Of a stretch of DNA of 64,000 bases, positions 28,142-36,840 are shown one piece after another. The notes below the pieces were generated by a model. It was not told the origin of the DNA, did not search any database, and was given only the letters and a program-made list of their open reading frames with translations. The stretch is taken from the NCBI GenBank assembly GCA_016714125.1, contig JADJNX010000012.1, positions 1-64,000 of the forward strand. Reading direction: 5' to 3'. The translations under genes and the position numbers were made by a program. Every line of letters begins with the position of its first letter. Position 1 is the stretch's first letter. The stretch is from Ignavibacteriales bacterium. GTDB taxonomy: Bacteria; Bacteroidota; Ignavibacteria; Ignavibacteriales; Ignavibacteriaceae.

Positions 28142-28237
28142 TTGGGACCAGTTAATTAATTGTGATTAAAAATGAAAAATATCTTTTTATTTAACTTTTG
28201 GGAGTTACTTTCTCCCAATAATCTGATTGGGGTTATG

Positions 28238-30243
28238 TTAATCCCCCATAAACTTTATCAGATTAGAATATCCGCCACCATAAACTGTATTTTTATCAAC
28301 AAATTGAAGTTTTTCAATTTTGTTAACTGTTTTGTAGAGTTCCCAGGTTTTCCCTCCGTCTTTTGTGCGATGGATAAAACTTGGTGAGAGAGGAGCCCCG
28401 TATGCCTTTAACATCCATCCATTCTTCGAATCTTGAAATTGAATACCTTCAAGAAGATCATAAGCATTGCCTATCAAAAATGATTCCCACTTCGTACCAC
28501 CGTCTGAAGTTTTATTCAGAACCATCGAGGTATCGTTAACAGTACTAACATACCAGCCGTTATCACGATCCAAGAAGCTTAACATATATGGATATGTCTG
28601 GTCATTCAGGTATGTTTCTGTCCATGTAGCACCTCCATCAGTCGTTTTTTTGATGAAAGAGACCATACCTCCGTTTTTCTTTGCTCCGGGGAGAAGAACA
28701 TCGCCGGTCATCCAACCTGTATTTTTGTCAACAAAAAAGAGATCGTTAAATTGTCCATCGGGGGAAGTATCAAACAACAACTCCATCCATGTTTTTCCGC
28801 CGTCATCAGATCTCACAACAATTCTTCTATCCGCACCTGATGAGAAGGCAAAACAAGTGTTTAAGTCTATAAAAGTGATCTTATGTAGATAGCCGTTATA
28901 TCGAATCTTGTGACTTTTCCATTTATCTCCCCCATCGGTTGTAGAATAAACTAAAATTGCCCCCGAATCATTATAACAAATTGCAATTCCATCTTTATCG
29001 TTGAAAAAATTCAATCGTTCAAAATATGATGCTGCAATATCCTCTACAGAAGTCCAGTTTTTTCCACCATCTGTCGATTTTACAATCCCTTTTTCATTAT
29101 AAGCAAAACCCGTTTGTGCATCTATGAAGTGGAAAGCATTAAAATGGAGATTAGTCCCCTTCACCATTTGATCAAAAGTGTTTCCACCATCGGTGGTCCG
29201 ATATATCTTTGGCATCAGATCCCAAAATGCGGGAAGCACAACTCCGGTTTTATCGTCAAAAAAGGCAACCTTTGCAAATCCCGATTCCTTATGTGAATAT
29301 GATTTTTGCCAGGTTTTCCCCCCGTCAACAGTTTTAAATAAGTCGGTATAAATTGGACCATCAAGACCCCCGGACGCAAGAACCCATCCATTTTTATCGT
29401 CCTTAAAGTGGATTGAGTAGACCATTTGTCCCTTTATATCAGAAGATATATCCAAAAATTTGTCTGATTTCCAACTTTTGCCACCATCTATAGTTTTAAA
29501 TATAACAACTCTTGAGACGGCTTTCCCATCCGTTGTTTCCATTATCTCAGTGATAACAAATCCATTTTTTGCATTCGGGAATGTCATGTTTGAAATGGCG
29601 ATGTTGGACATTTCTTTCACTGTTTCCCAGTTTTTACCCCCATTTGTAGTTCTCAGAAGTTTATCTTTTCCGGTAACTGGATAATATCTTTCTATTGCGT
29701 ATCCGTTATTTACGGATGTAAAATAAATCTCCTGAGGACTAAATCCGAGAGAAGAATTTCTTTCTTTCCATGTCTTGCCACCATCGGTAGTAGCAAAAGT
29801 TGATATATTGCTTCCTCTTGATCCATTGTCAAAATGGCGGATCCGGCAACAAACCCGTTTTGAGCATCAACAAACTGCACTTTAGAGAAATATTTAATCT
29901 TGCCAATCTTCTCGTTTTTCCAGGTTTTCCCACCATCACTGGTTGAAGTAAGGATTGAATCCTGTCCCAGAACCCAGACATTGTTTAGATCAACCGCGGC
30001 AATTGAATTGAGCCAGACATCTTCTCCTGCTCTGAGAGTTTGCCAGCTTTGCCCGGCATCAGTGGTTCGCATTACACTGCCAAGGGTGCCTGATGCCCAG
30101 GCCGTGGTTTTGTTAAGAATAACCAGGTCTGTGATTATATTCGCAATTGGGGAGGGCTGTAAAACTTCGACTCCCTTTTGTGGGAGGATAACTTTTGAAA
30201 GGATGAGAAGAGCCATTAGAATTGAAAAAATGTTTTTTCGCAT
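28238..30243 (-). CDS. Exported Ycf48-like propeller protein, copy B (one frameshift)
   Basis: Tandem paralogue of copy A, the same reconstructed length (about 668 residues) and similar throughout. It starts MRKNIFSILMALLILSKVILPQKGVEV and ends GGGYSNLIKFMGD. The frame breaks near 29795: upstream reads ILTMDQEEAIYQL, and the continuation (ATTDGGKTWKERNSSLGFSP) is in another frame joining the 460-residue 3' part. One base restores it. It probably arose by local duplication and shares the export signal and lack of a T9SS tail with copy A. Confidence 0.75.
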
Positions 30244-30409
30244 TGAAGTGCCTAAGATTACTTGTGATTAAGAAACGGAAGCATGTTCTTATTATACAGT
30301 TGGAACTAAAGCATAAGTTCCAAAAAATGATTAAATCAAGCGTAAAAGATAAAGTAATTTTCCTAAAAAGGGAAGGGGAAAATTCCGAGTAACTGTTGTT
30401 TTGGTTGGA
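30244..30409. other. Short gap with no feature recognised
   Basis: AT-rich sequence between the start of copy B and the end of the AbiE-like operon. It should hold the copy B promoter, but no clear element pair was found. Confidence 0.3.
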
Positions 30410-30550
30410 TTATATCTTTAATTCACTCTTGAAATAGTCGGCTATTTCATATTTGGATATCTTTTCGGTGGGAAATAAATCGAGATTTATTTTAGAATTC
30501 AACTGAGGTAGATCATCCTTATAAAATTGGTCCGCTTTAAGCCATCCCAT
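30410..30550 (-). CDS. Small 46-residue protein coupled to the AbiEii-like gene
   Basis: ATG at 30550-30548 overlaps the stop of the nucleotidyltransferase gene in TAATG. The product begins MGWLKADQFYKDDLPQLNSK and ends KYEIADYFKSELKI, an ordinary charged soluble composition that looks coding. No family was recognised. It could be a third operon member, or a C-terminal extension of the toxin cut off by a frameshift; the 1-nt overlap matches the arrangement of the two genes upstream, which favours a separate gene. Confidence 0.5.
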   Translation of the reverse strand: MGWLKADQFYKDDLPQLNSKINLDLFPTEKISKYEIADYFKSELKI

Positions 30551-31407
30551 TAAAATTTGACTTTAGACCTGATAAAACCTGAAGGAATCCCTCTTTTTAT
30601 TCTCAAATATTCAGTCTCAAAATCTATGAGACGGTTTTCTGATGCAATAATTGTTATTAAAGCTGATTCCTTGCCTTCCTTAACATTTTCTTCAATGATG
30701 AAAGTTATATTCACCACTAACTCTGCAGGAAATTGCTGAGCAATATCCACTCCCAGCATAAAGCACCCTATCATCAATTCGTCAAATATGGGCGATTGTA
30801 TTTTATCAAAAATCTCATCTTCAAAGTACCTTTCTTCTTTCTGTGTCGCCTTATAGTTCGCCATCAACTCAAATAAATCGAGTGCATCTTTTAACCGATT
30901 GGGATACATTTCATACCAGGTCAATAGTTTGGTAACAAACAAACTTTCAAGGGAACATGCTTTTACCCTGACCTCTGGATTTTGCGAAATCCTTAGAGTT
31001 ATGTTTCTCTCTTCAATTAATCTATAGATTGAGATATCCATCAAATTTCCTGAAATTTGCCATTTAATTGTTCTCGAGCCTTCAAAACCATATGGTAGAA
31101 CATCCAATTGCCTGGCAAATTTCTCAAAATAAATATTATGCTCAACTTTATCCGAGAGTTTTCCTCCTTTTTTAGTTAGCTCCTTTACAAAAAGATTATA
31201 CTCCTGCCAACCTTTTACGGCGACACAAATATCGATATCTTCTGTGAATCGTGAAGTTCTGAGTCCATAATAGATATTCAATAAAATCTCTTTTGCGAAA
31301 GCACCGATAATAAAAAAATTAATCCCTGATTCTTCGGATATTTCACTTACCAACTTTAGTAAGTTGACGGAATTGGCATCAATTTTCCCTGTAATATCAA
31401 AAAACAC
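30550..31407 (-). CDS. AbiEii-like nucleotidyltransferase (type IV TA toxin)
   Basis: A 285-residue member of the nucleotidyltransferase fold used by AbiEii/MenT-type toxins. Visible motifs are NFFIIGAFAKEILLN near residue 30-45, TEDIDICVAV with the D-x-D pair (about residues 56-58), and RQLDVLPYG as the third acidic position. The helical C-terminal half fits the AbiEii C-domain. Known relatives transfer nucleotides to tRNA or other targets and stop growth unless countered by AbiEi. It starts with GTG, overlapping the antitoxin stop by one base (TAGTG), so the two are translationally coupled. Confidence 0.75.
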   Translation of the reverse strand: MFFDITGKIDANSVNLLKLVSEISEESGINFFIIGAFAKEILLNIYYGLRTSRFTEDIDICVAVKGWQEYNLFVKELTKKGGKLSDKVEHNIYFEKFARQLDVLPYGFEGSRTIKWQISGNLMDISIYRLIEERNITLRISQNPEVRVKACSLESLFVTKLLTWYEMYPNRLKDALDLFELMANYKATQKEERYFEDEIFDKIQSPIFDELMIGCFMLGVDIAQQFPAELVVNITFIIEENVKEGKESALITIIASENRLIDFETEYLRIKRGIPSGFIRSKVKF

Positions 31408-32369
31408 TATTCTGCATAAAATCCCTCAGCTGCATCCATCAGTCTTTGATCTGCCGATGTTATAAGATCGAGATAAACAATAAAGTCCGGTGAAATTTTT
31501 TGTATCATGGAGGCATGTTCAAAATTCCAGTATTTCTGATAAACTATCAGGTTGCCATTTTTGTCCGGAATCAGTCGATTGAATTTGATAAAATCTTTTA
31601 ATTCACCATCCAAGTATAACTCGGTAATTTTCTCCCGCAGATTCCCGAACTTCATCTCAACAGCTTTACCCGATGTAAAATAAATTGAGTAGTTTTCAGA
31701 ATTAGAATTTTGTGGGTGAACATTTTTATTCATTTCATATCTGCCGACAAAATACTTATCTTTTAGCGATGTCCGATACTCAAACTTTAATCTTTGCAAA
31801 AGTTCATGTTTATTTACCATATTTAATTGTCCACTCTCAGATTTAACAACAAATCCGGTGGCCCTGAGTTTCTTGATAAATTTTGAGACATACCCAAGCG
31901 AACAACCGGTGAGTTGCGCTATTTCTCTATAGTTTTTATTCAGAATTTCGGGATTTGAAAAGAAGGCTATTAACAACTGGATACCCATTTTCTCTAATCT
32001 AAGCTTTTCAGAGTTTAGATGACTCTTCAATCCCGACTTTGTCCGACCTCGAATATCAAGAAAAATATCTTCAGTTCGGATAAATGCATTTCCAAAGGTA
32101 TCAACAAAAAATACCCCTTTTGATCTCAAAACTTCTGATACTTTTTTACCAATTTTCCAGGTAATTACCAAAAGATCACCATTATTCTCCGGAATCATCT
32201 CGGCACTTGCCACCGATAGAGACGAAAAGGTTATCACTTGAAATTTCTTCCTTTGTGAAGTGGTCCCAATCGTCAGAAATTGGTCATCAATGAATTCACA
32301 CTGAAGAGTGAACTCATTTTCTAGAATATTTAGAACTGCAGAAATAAGGTGATTGTCTGGTTGTTTCAT
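31407..32369 (-). CDS. AbiEi-like antitoxin/transcriptional regulator
   Basis: A 320-residue protein placed directly before the AbiEii-like gene. The middle (about residues 130-195) holds a winged-helix DNA-binding segment (NYREIAQLTGCSLGYVSKFIKKLRATGFVV). The N-terminal part (LLVITWKIGKKVSEVLRSKG, VFFVDTFGNAFI, FLDIRGRT) matches the long AbiEi-type regulators found with this toxin class. The C-terminal part ends DQRLMDAAEGFYAE. AbiEi proteins neutralise the toxin and repress their own promoter by binding inverted repeats. A promoter and a palindrome lie just upstream of this start, consistent with that. Confidence 0.75.
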   Translation of the reverse strand: MKQPDNHLISAVLNILENEFTLQCEFIDDQFLTIGTTSQRKKFQVITFSSLSVASAEMIPENNGDLLVITWKIGKKVSEVLRSKGVFFVDTFGNAFIRTEDIFLDIRGRTKSGLKSHLNSEKLRLEKMGIQLLIAFFSNPEILNKNYREIAQLTGCSLGYVSKFIKKLRATGFVVKSESGQLNMVNKHELLQRLKFEYRTSLKDKYFVGRYEMNKNVHPQNSNSENYSIYFTSGKAVEMKFGNLREKITELYLDGELKDFIKFNRLIPDKNGNLIVYQKYWNFEHASMIQKISPDFIVYLDLITSADQRLMDAAEGFYAE

Positions 32370-32379
32370 TTTTGACTAT

Positions 32380-32396
32380 GTTTACTAGTAGGAAAC
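32380..32396. promoter_or_regulatory. 17-bp palindrome, candidate AbiEi operator
   Basis: Read on the gene strand it is GTTTCCTACTAGTAAAC, a palindrome around the central C with one mismatched pair. It lies 10-27 bases upstream of the AbiEi start and just downstream of the predicted transcription start, a position where a repressor would block initiation or early elongation. Confidence 0.45.
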
Positions 32397-32412
32397 AAGA
32401 TTAAATAGAAAA

Positions 32413-32444
32413 CAAATATAATTTAAACTGATTTAAAATACAAA
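32413..32444 (-). promoter_or_regulatory. Bacteroidota-type promoter of the AbiE-like operon
   Basis: On the minus strand TTTG (32444-32441) is followed after exactly 20 bases by TATATTTG (32420-32413), a full match to the Bacteroidota consensus TTTG-N19-21-TAnnTTTG. It is about 44 bases upstream of the AbiEi start codon. Confidence 0.7.
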
Positions 32445-32499
32445 GAAATAATTATTCCGTATGGGAGTTTGTCAAAGACAGTTGGAGTTTATAGAAAAA

Positions 32500-33394
32500 T
32501 TAGACTAACGACTTTAGTTCACCCTTCAGCTTAATTTCCCTCTTCTTAAATATCAAATAAAATCCTTCGCCTGTATTTTGAAATCTTCCATTTTTATCAA
32601 AGATATCAAGTCCTCCCGGTATATAAATCTGAACATCATCATAAATAATATATCTTTCTTTGTGACCTATTGAATCAGAGAGGTTATTATCGTAGTAGAT
32701 AAACTTGACGTCAACTCCATTGTCCTTCAATTCTTGAATAAATAACTTAAATTCTGAAATATCTCGAGGCTGACCGGTTTTGGTTTTTAATTTTTTAGAT
32801 CTCCACATTTGATCGTGATCGTGTTAAAATTATATTGAAGGGCAATCTTCTTAAACTGATTCAAGGCACGAGAATTGTGAATGTACGGGTCAACTATTGA
32901 GAGTGTCTCTGAATTACGAGCATATGGCTCCAAGATTTTCGGCAAATCATAAACTTTCCCATCCTCAAGATGAAGTTCAAACGGCAATTTCTTTATTATA
33001 TCAAAACATTATTGCCTGTACAAAATGTAATCTCATTGTATGAGTTCGAGAGTTGCTCAATCTCTGTTGCCGGTTTTTCAGGTACTTGATAGATTTTATC
33101 GACTGATTTTTGACATAGATTAATCTCTGAATATTCAATATTAAGGCTAAATCTTTTTTTGCAGTGCTTAATGACTTTAAATAAGATAGATTCGAACTGT
33201 TTCGCATAAGGAGAAATTGATCTAATCTCATCAAAGGATTTCGTGAGCTCCGCTATATATTTCCCCTCTTCATCAATGCAAATTTGGTTATCTCTCAAAA
33301 GTAAGATTAGTTCTCTATTGCGATTCATTACATTTTCTGCTTCTCTGATCAAGAATTGGGGCAATTTCGCTGAAACAGTTAGCTCTTGGTTCAT
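32500..33394 (-). CDS. MITD1-like PLD-fold (MIT_C) protein, two frameshifts
   Basis: Three frames join into one protein of about 298 residues. The N-terminal part is helical, ending NEITFCTGNN. One T added near 32992 continues it as VFDIIKKLPFELHLEDGKVY, and one A near 32795 joins CGDLK to KLKTKTGQPRDISEFKLF. The C-terminal ~140 residues resemble the phospholipase D-like domain of eukaryotic MITD1: LSIVDPYIHNSRALNQF, ELKDNGVDVKFIYYDN, GHKERYIIYDD, and YIPGGLDIFDK-type turns. That fold lacks the paired HKD of active PLD enzymes, so it may bind lipid, nucleic acid or protein. ATG at 33394 overlaps the stop of the ATPase gene (TGATG), so the two are translationally coupled partners. Confidence 0.65.
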
Positions 33395-35276
33395 CAATTT
33401 CTCCCAAGTAGAAGTTGACGGTCAAGGTCTAGCCCCTCGTCGAAAAATCCTTCTGGGAGAAAATTCTTAAAAAAGCCGTTGTCGTCCAGCTCCATCTCAA
33501 TGGCTTTTGTGTTACCGTTTTTATCCTTCGCAAAATAGTAGATGGAAAGTGCATCTTTGAGTTTTACATCTTCACCGGAATAGTAACCCTCGGTCCAGAG
33601 TTGCAATGTTTTCCCCTGTGAAACGAGTACCTGAAGTTTTTTAAGAAGGTGCTCAGAGTGGGTCTCGATTATGAGGTGGGTCGGGACGGTGTAATTATAA
33701 AGTTTGTCGCCTTTATTGAATCTACCAATAGCTAGATTTTCATCAGGGAAGTAGACTTTGTAATCCGACATCTTCTTATTAGAGAAAATGAACTTCATAT
33801 AAGGAGATTCATTGATACTCGCCATTTCATTATATGAAGGAGAAAGTATCTGAATTATAAAATCTGCAAAAATGGAATGAAGTCTCGGGTGAAGATGTAA
33901 CTCTGGTTGTTGTATTGAGAAGATTTTAATTAGATTGATATTCTTTATTATCAAAAATAGAATTGGAAGTAATTGCAAAGTGCCACTACTGGCCTCTGAC
34001 AAACTTACTAGTTTACCAGTCATAGTAGAAAGCATAATTTTTACGACATCATTCTCCCTTTCAATTTTAAGATCAGAACCGAGCTCAAATTTGGTTAACC
34101 ACTTCTGCATCTGTTCATTAATTACATTTACAACTGTCAAATCTTTTAAGTCAAAATAATGTCTACTGAAATCATAATAGTCAATTATACCATAGTATGA
34201 TTTTGAATTCAATTTTCAACGAGATATCTTGATTCAGGGAGTTTGCGCGTTGTTCCTAAAGAAAAAGCATTTATAAAACCTTTATAAAGGATATCATTTA
34301 ACTCATCTAACAACTCATAAAGAATCCCGAGGATATTCATGTATTGTGCGTATGATAAACTTTCTATTATTGATCTGAGCGTCAATGGGATAAATTTTCT
34401 GAATGCCGAATACTTGGTTAACTGCTCTCCACCAAGAATTGTCATTCTTAAATTATTCAAAATTTCTTCATACAATGCTTTTTCCTCATTATACTCTGAA
34501 ACCCATGTGCTATCACTATACAGCTCAAAGAAAAGTTTAGTAATCCCAGGGAGTAAGTCACTTGGAATTCTACTAGCAGTGTCAATTTTTTCAAACATTA
34601 GGTAAAATTGGTTCTTCCCTAACGGATAGAACATTTCGTCAAGAGAACGAATGTCTTCAGAGTATGGTTTAGAAAAGTATTTAATCTTGAATTTGATATC
34701 TGAGATACCCGTTTTTAACAATATGGATTCAAGTTTGTCTTCGGAATACACAAATTCTCTGCTACTTATATGAATTCTCCTCCCGGATGTTGTATTAAGT
34801 CTTTGTGATTTTGGTAAAAATGGCTCCAGACTGGAAGAAATTCCGTATTTGTTAAGAAACTGTGCCCATTGTTTTGCATACTCCTCCGTTGGATTCAGCT
34901 CAAAGGGGCAGTTATCGATGTCATAGATTTCCTCGACTTCGTGGTCGTAGCCCCAGGTTTCTTCTGTGATTTTGATTGAGATTGGTTTTTTGGGATCGTT
35001 GGCGATGTGTTCCCACCCGCCGAGATTGATGTCGTCATCAATTACATATTTAAGTTTTTTGGCGGCTTCGTGGTCGTGGTTGTGCTTGAGGAAAAGAAGA
35101 GCTTTAAAGAGGGTGCTTTTACCGGATCCGTTTTCACCCGTAAGAATGGTTAATGGACTAAGCGTCACCTTCACATCTTTCAGATTCCTGAAATTTTGAT
35201 ATGAACATGATATTTCCATAATAACTTCACGGTCGATAACCGTTCTTGATACTGTTTTCTTCTCGCTATTTTCCAT
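33394..35276 (-). CDS. ABC/OLD-like AAA ATPase with DUF3696 C-terminus, one frameshift
   Basis: The reconstructed product is about 628 residues. The N-terminal half carries CSYQNFRNLKDVKVTLSPLT and Walker A TGENGSGKSTL. The C-terminal half has a signature-like LSEASSGTLQLLP, Walker B-like SIQQPELHLHPRLHS, HLIIETHSEHLLKKLQ, and the DUF3696 ending FLPEGFFDEGLD. The frame breaks at 34209: LVEN-stop versus a continuation SKSYYGIIDYYDFSRHYFD, repaired by one T. Both halves are needed for an ATP site, so they are one gene. The start could be the internal Met of MEISCSYQNF (35219) instead. ATPases of this shape power several defence systems (for example Septu- and PARIS-type). The coupled partner is the MIT_C protein. 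Confidence 0.75.
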
Positions 35277-35296
35277 CTTCAATTCTTGTTTTTGTA

Positions 35297-35328
35297 CAAA
35301 ATTGTTTAATACATGATAGAGTGCAAAA
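35297..35328 (-). promoter_or_regulatory. Possible promoter of the ATPase operon
   Basis: On the minus strand TTTTG (35328-35324) is followed after 19 bases by CAATTTTG (35304-35297), a 7/8-type match to the -7 box of Bacteroidota promoters. It is close upstream of the candidate starts at 35276 and 35219. Confidence 0.45.
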
Positions 35329-35457
35329 TAAGGATTTTTTCTAAAAACCTTAGTGAATATTATATCTTTTGGTCAGTGTTTTTCAGTAAAATACTTTGAG
35401 AATCAACAACAGAGTATCGGCCCGCCAATCGAAAATAAGGCCAATTTAGAAGCGACT

Positions 35458-35526
35458 TTGTCAATTTATATTAAATTTGTCACTCTACTGACAAAATTCG
35501 GCTAAATTTTGTCACTTCACTGACAA
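35458..35526. promoter_or_regulatory. Tandem TTGTCA-N6-TGACAA operator-like palindromes
   Basis: Two perfect inverted repeats TTGTCA-N6-TGACAA lie at 35477-35494 and 35509-35526, with centres 32 bp apart (about three helical turns), plus a half-site TTGTCA at 35458-35463. The arms of the first extend to near 10 bp. They sit in the 377-bp gap between the divergent ATPase and Schlafen-family genes and look like binding sites for a dimeric regulator. Confidence 0.6.
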
Positions 35527-35611
35527 TTTTTATGTTTTCCTCCTTTTGTTGATGATCTCCAGGAGAAAAACCCTCCCATATTCAACCGATTCAAAATTCA
35601 TTAAAAGATGT

Positions 35612-35619
35612 TAAATTTG
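35612..35619 (+). promoter_or_regulatory. Possible -7 element of the Schlafen-family gene
   Basis: TAAATTTG matches TAnnTTTG fully and lies 41 bases before the GTG at 35660. The matching upstream TTTG is weak (TTC at the expected place), so support is partial. Confidence 0.35.
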
Positions 35620-35659
35620 ATGATGAATTTTAGAAAATTGTTATTCAAAGAAAAACATT

Positions 35660-36817
35660 GTGAAACCTGAAGAACTTCTAGATCTGGTCAGTTGTGGCGA
35701 GACTTAAAAAGTCCAATTCAAAAGAGATGTGAACAACGCAGTGAGCATTTCTCAAGAGATGGTTGCTTTTGCAAACAGCAAAGGTGGCATGATAATTATT
35801 GGCGTGGAGGACAAAACTGGAGGAATCTCAGGTTTAAGTTATGAAGACCTGCAAAGAATCAATAATCTCCTCTCTACGGCAGCACAGGAACATGTGAAAA
35901 GCCCCATTGTGATAACAACTGAAACTGTTACTATCGGTGACAAAAGGGTAATTGTTGTGGAAGTGCCGGAGGGAACTGATAAACCCCATTTTGACAAAGA
36001 TGGATTAATTTTCATTAAAAATGGTGCTGATAAAAGAAAAGTAACAAGCAAAGAAGAGATCTCGAGACTCCTCCAAAGTGTAGGTAATTTGTATGCAGAG
36101 GAAAGAATAATCCCACACAGTAAAATCTCTGATATTGATCGACTGATTTTTACTGAATTCTTTGAAAAAAAATACAAAGAAGAGTTTAAGGAAACTGAGC
36201 TGGACCGGATAATCCCAAATCTCAGACTTGGGGAAGATGGCAAATTAAATGTTGCGGGAGCATTATTATTCGGCAAACAAAGTGAACTGTTATTACCACA
36301 ATTCTTTATAACTGCGATTTGGTTTTGGGGGAATGATATTACTGAAACCTCATACCGAAGCAGTGAAAATATCTATGGGACGGTTGGCTCTCTCTACAGA
36401 AAAGGATTTGATTTCATTTTCTCCAAACTGAATAAGCTTCAAGGGAATCAATCCTTCAACAGCCTTGGAATACCCGAAATACCGGAAATTGCAATATCTG
36501 AGATTCTGATAAATGCATTAATACACCGTGATTATTTTATTAGCGATTCTATTAAGATTTTTGTGTTTGAAAATCGTGTTGAGATTATCAGTCCGGGAAG
36601 GCTGCCAAATAACCTGACAGTTGATCAGATCAAGAGGGGCATTCGAAGGACAAGGAACAACATTATTGCTTCATTTGCACCTGATTTAGTTGACTATAGA
36701 GGAGCCGGAAGTGGCATTTTGAGAGTCTCCCAATTACACAAAAATGTGGAATTTATAAATGACATTGAAGGTGAACAGTTCAAAGTTGTTTTCCATAGAC
36801 CAAAAATAACAAGGTAG
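35660..36817 (+). CDS. Schlafen/AlbA_2-domain ATP-binding protein with in-frame stop near its start
   Basis: Family alignment by eye puts the start at GTG 35660 (VKPEELLDLVSCGET), followed by a TAA at 35705-35707 and then KVQFKRDVNNAVSISQEMVA. The conserved QFKRD motif thus lies between the stop and the next in-frame GTG at 35729, from which 362 codons are open. The body shows AFANSKGGMIIIGVEDK (AlbA_2 nucleotide/nucleic-acid domain), RLLQSVGNLYAEERI, and a C-terminal GHKL-like ATPase part (EILINALIHRDYF, DYRGAGSGILR). Such proteins are common near defence genes and act as putative regulators or nucleases. The stop could be a sequencing error or real inactivation; translation from 35729 would remove the QFKRD motif. 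Confidence 0.75.
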
Positions 36818-36840
36818 GCGGAATACTCTTACTGCCCCAT

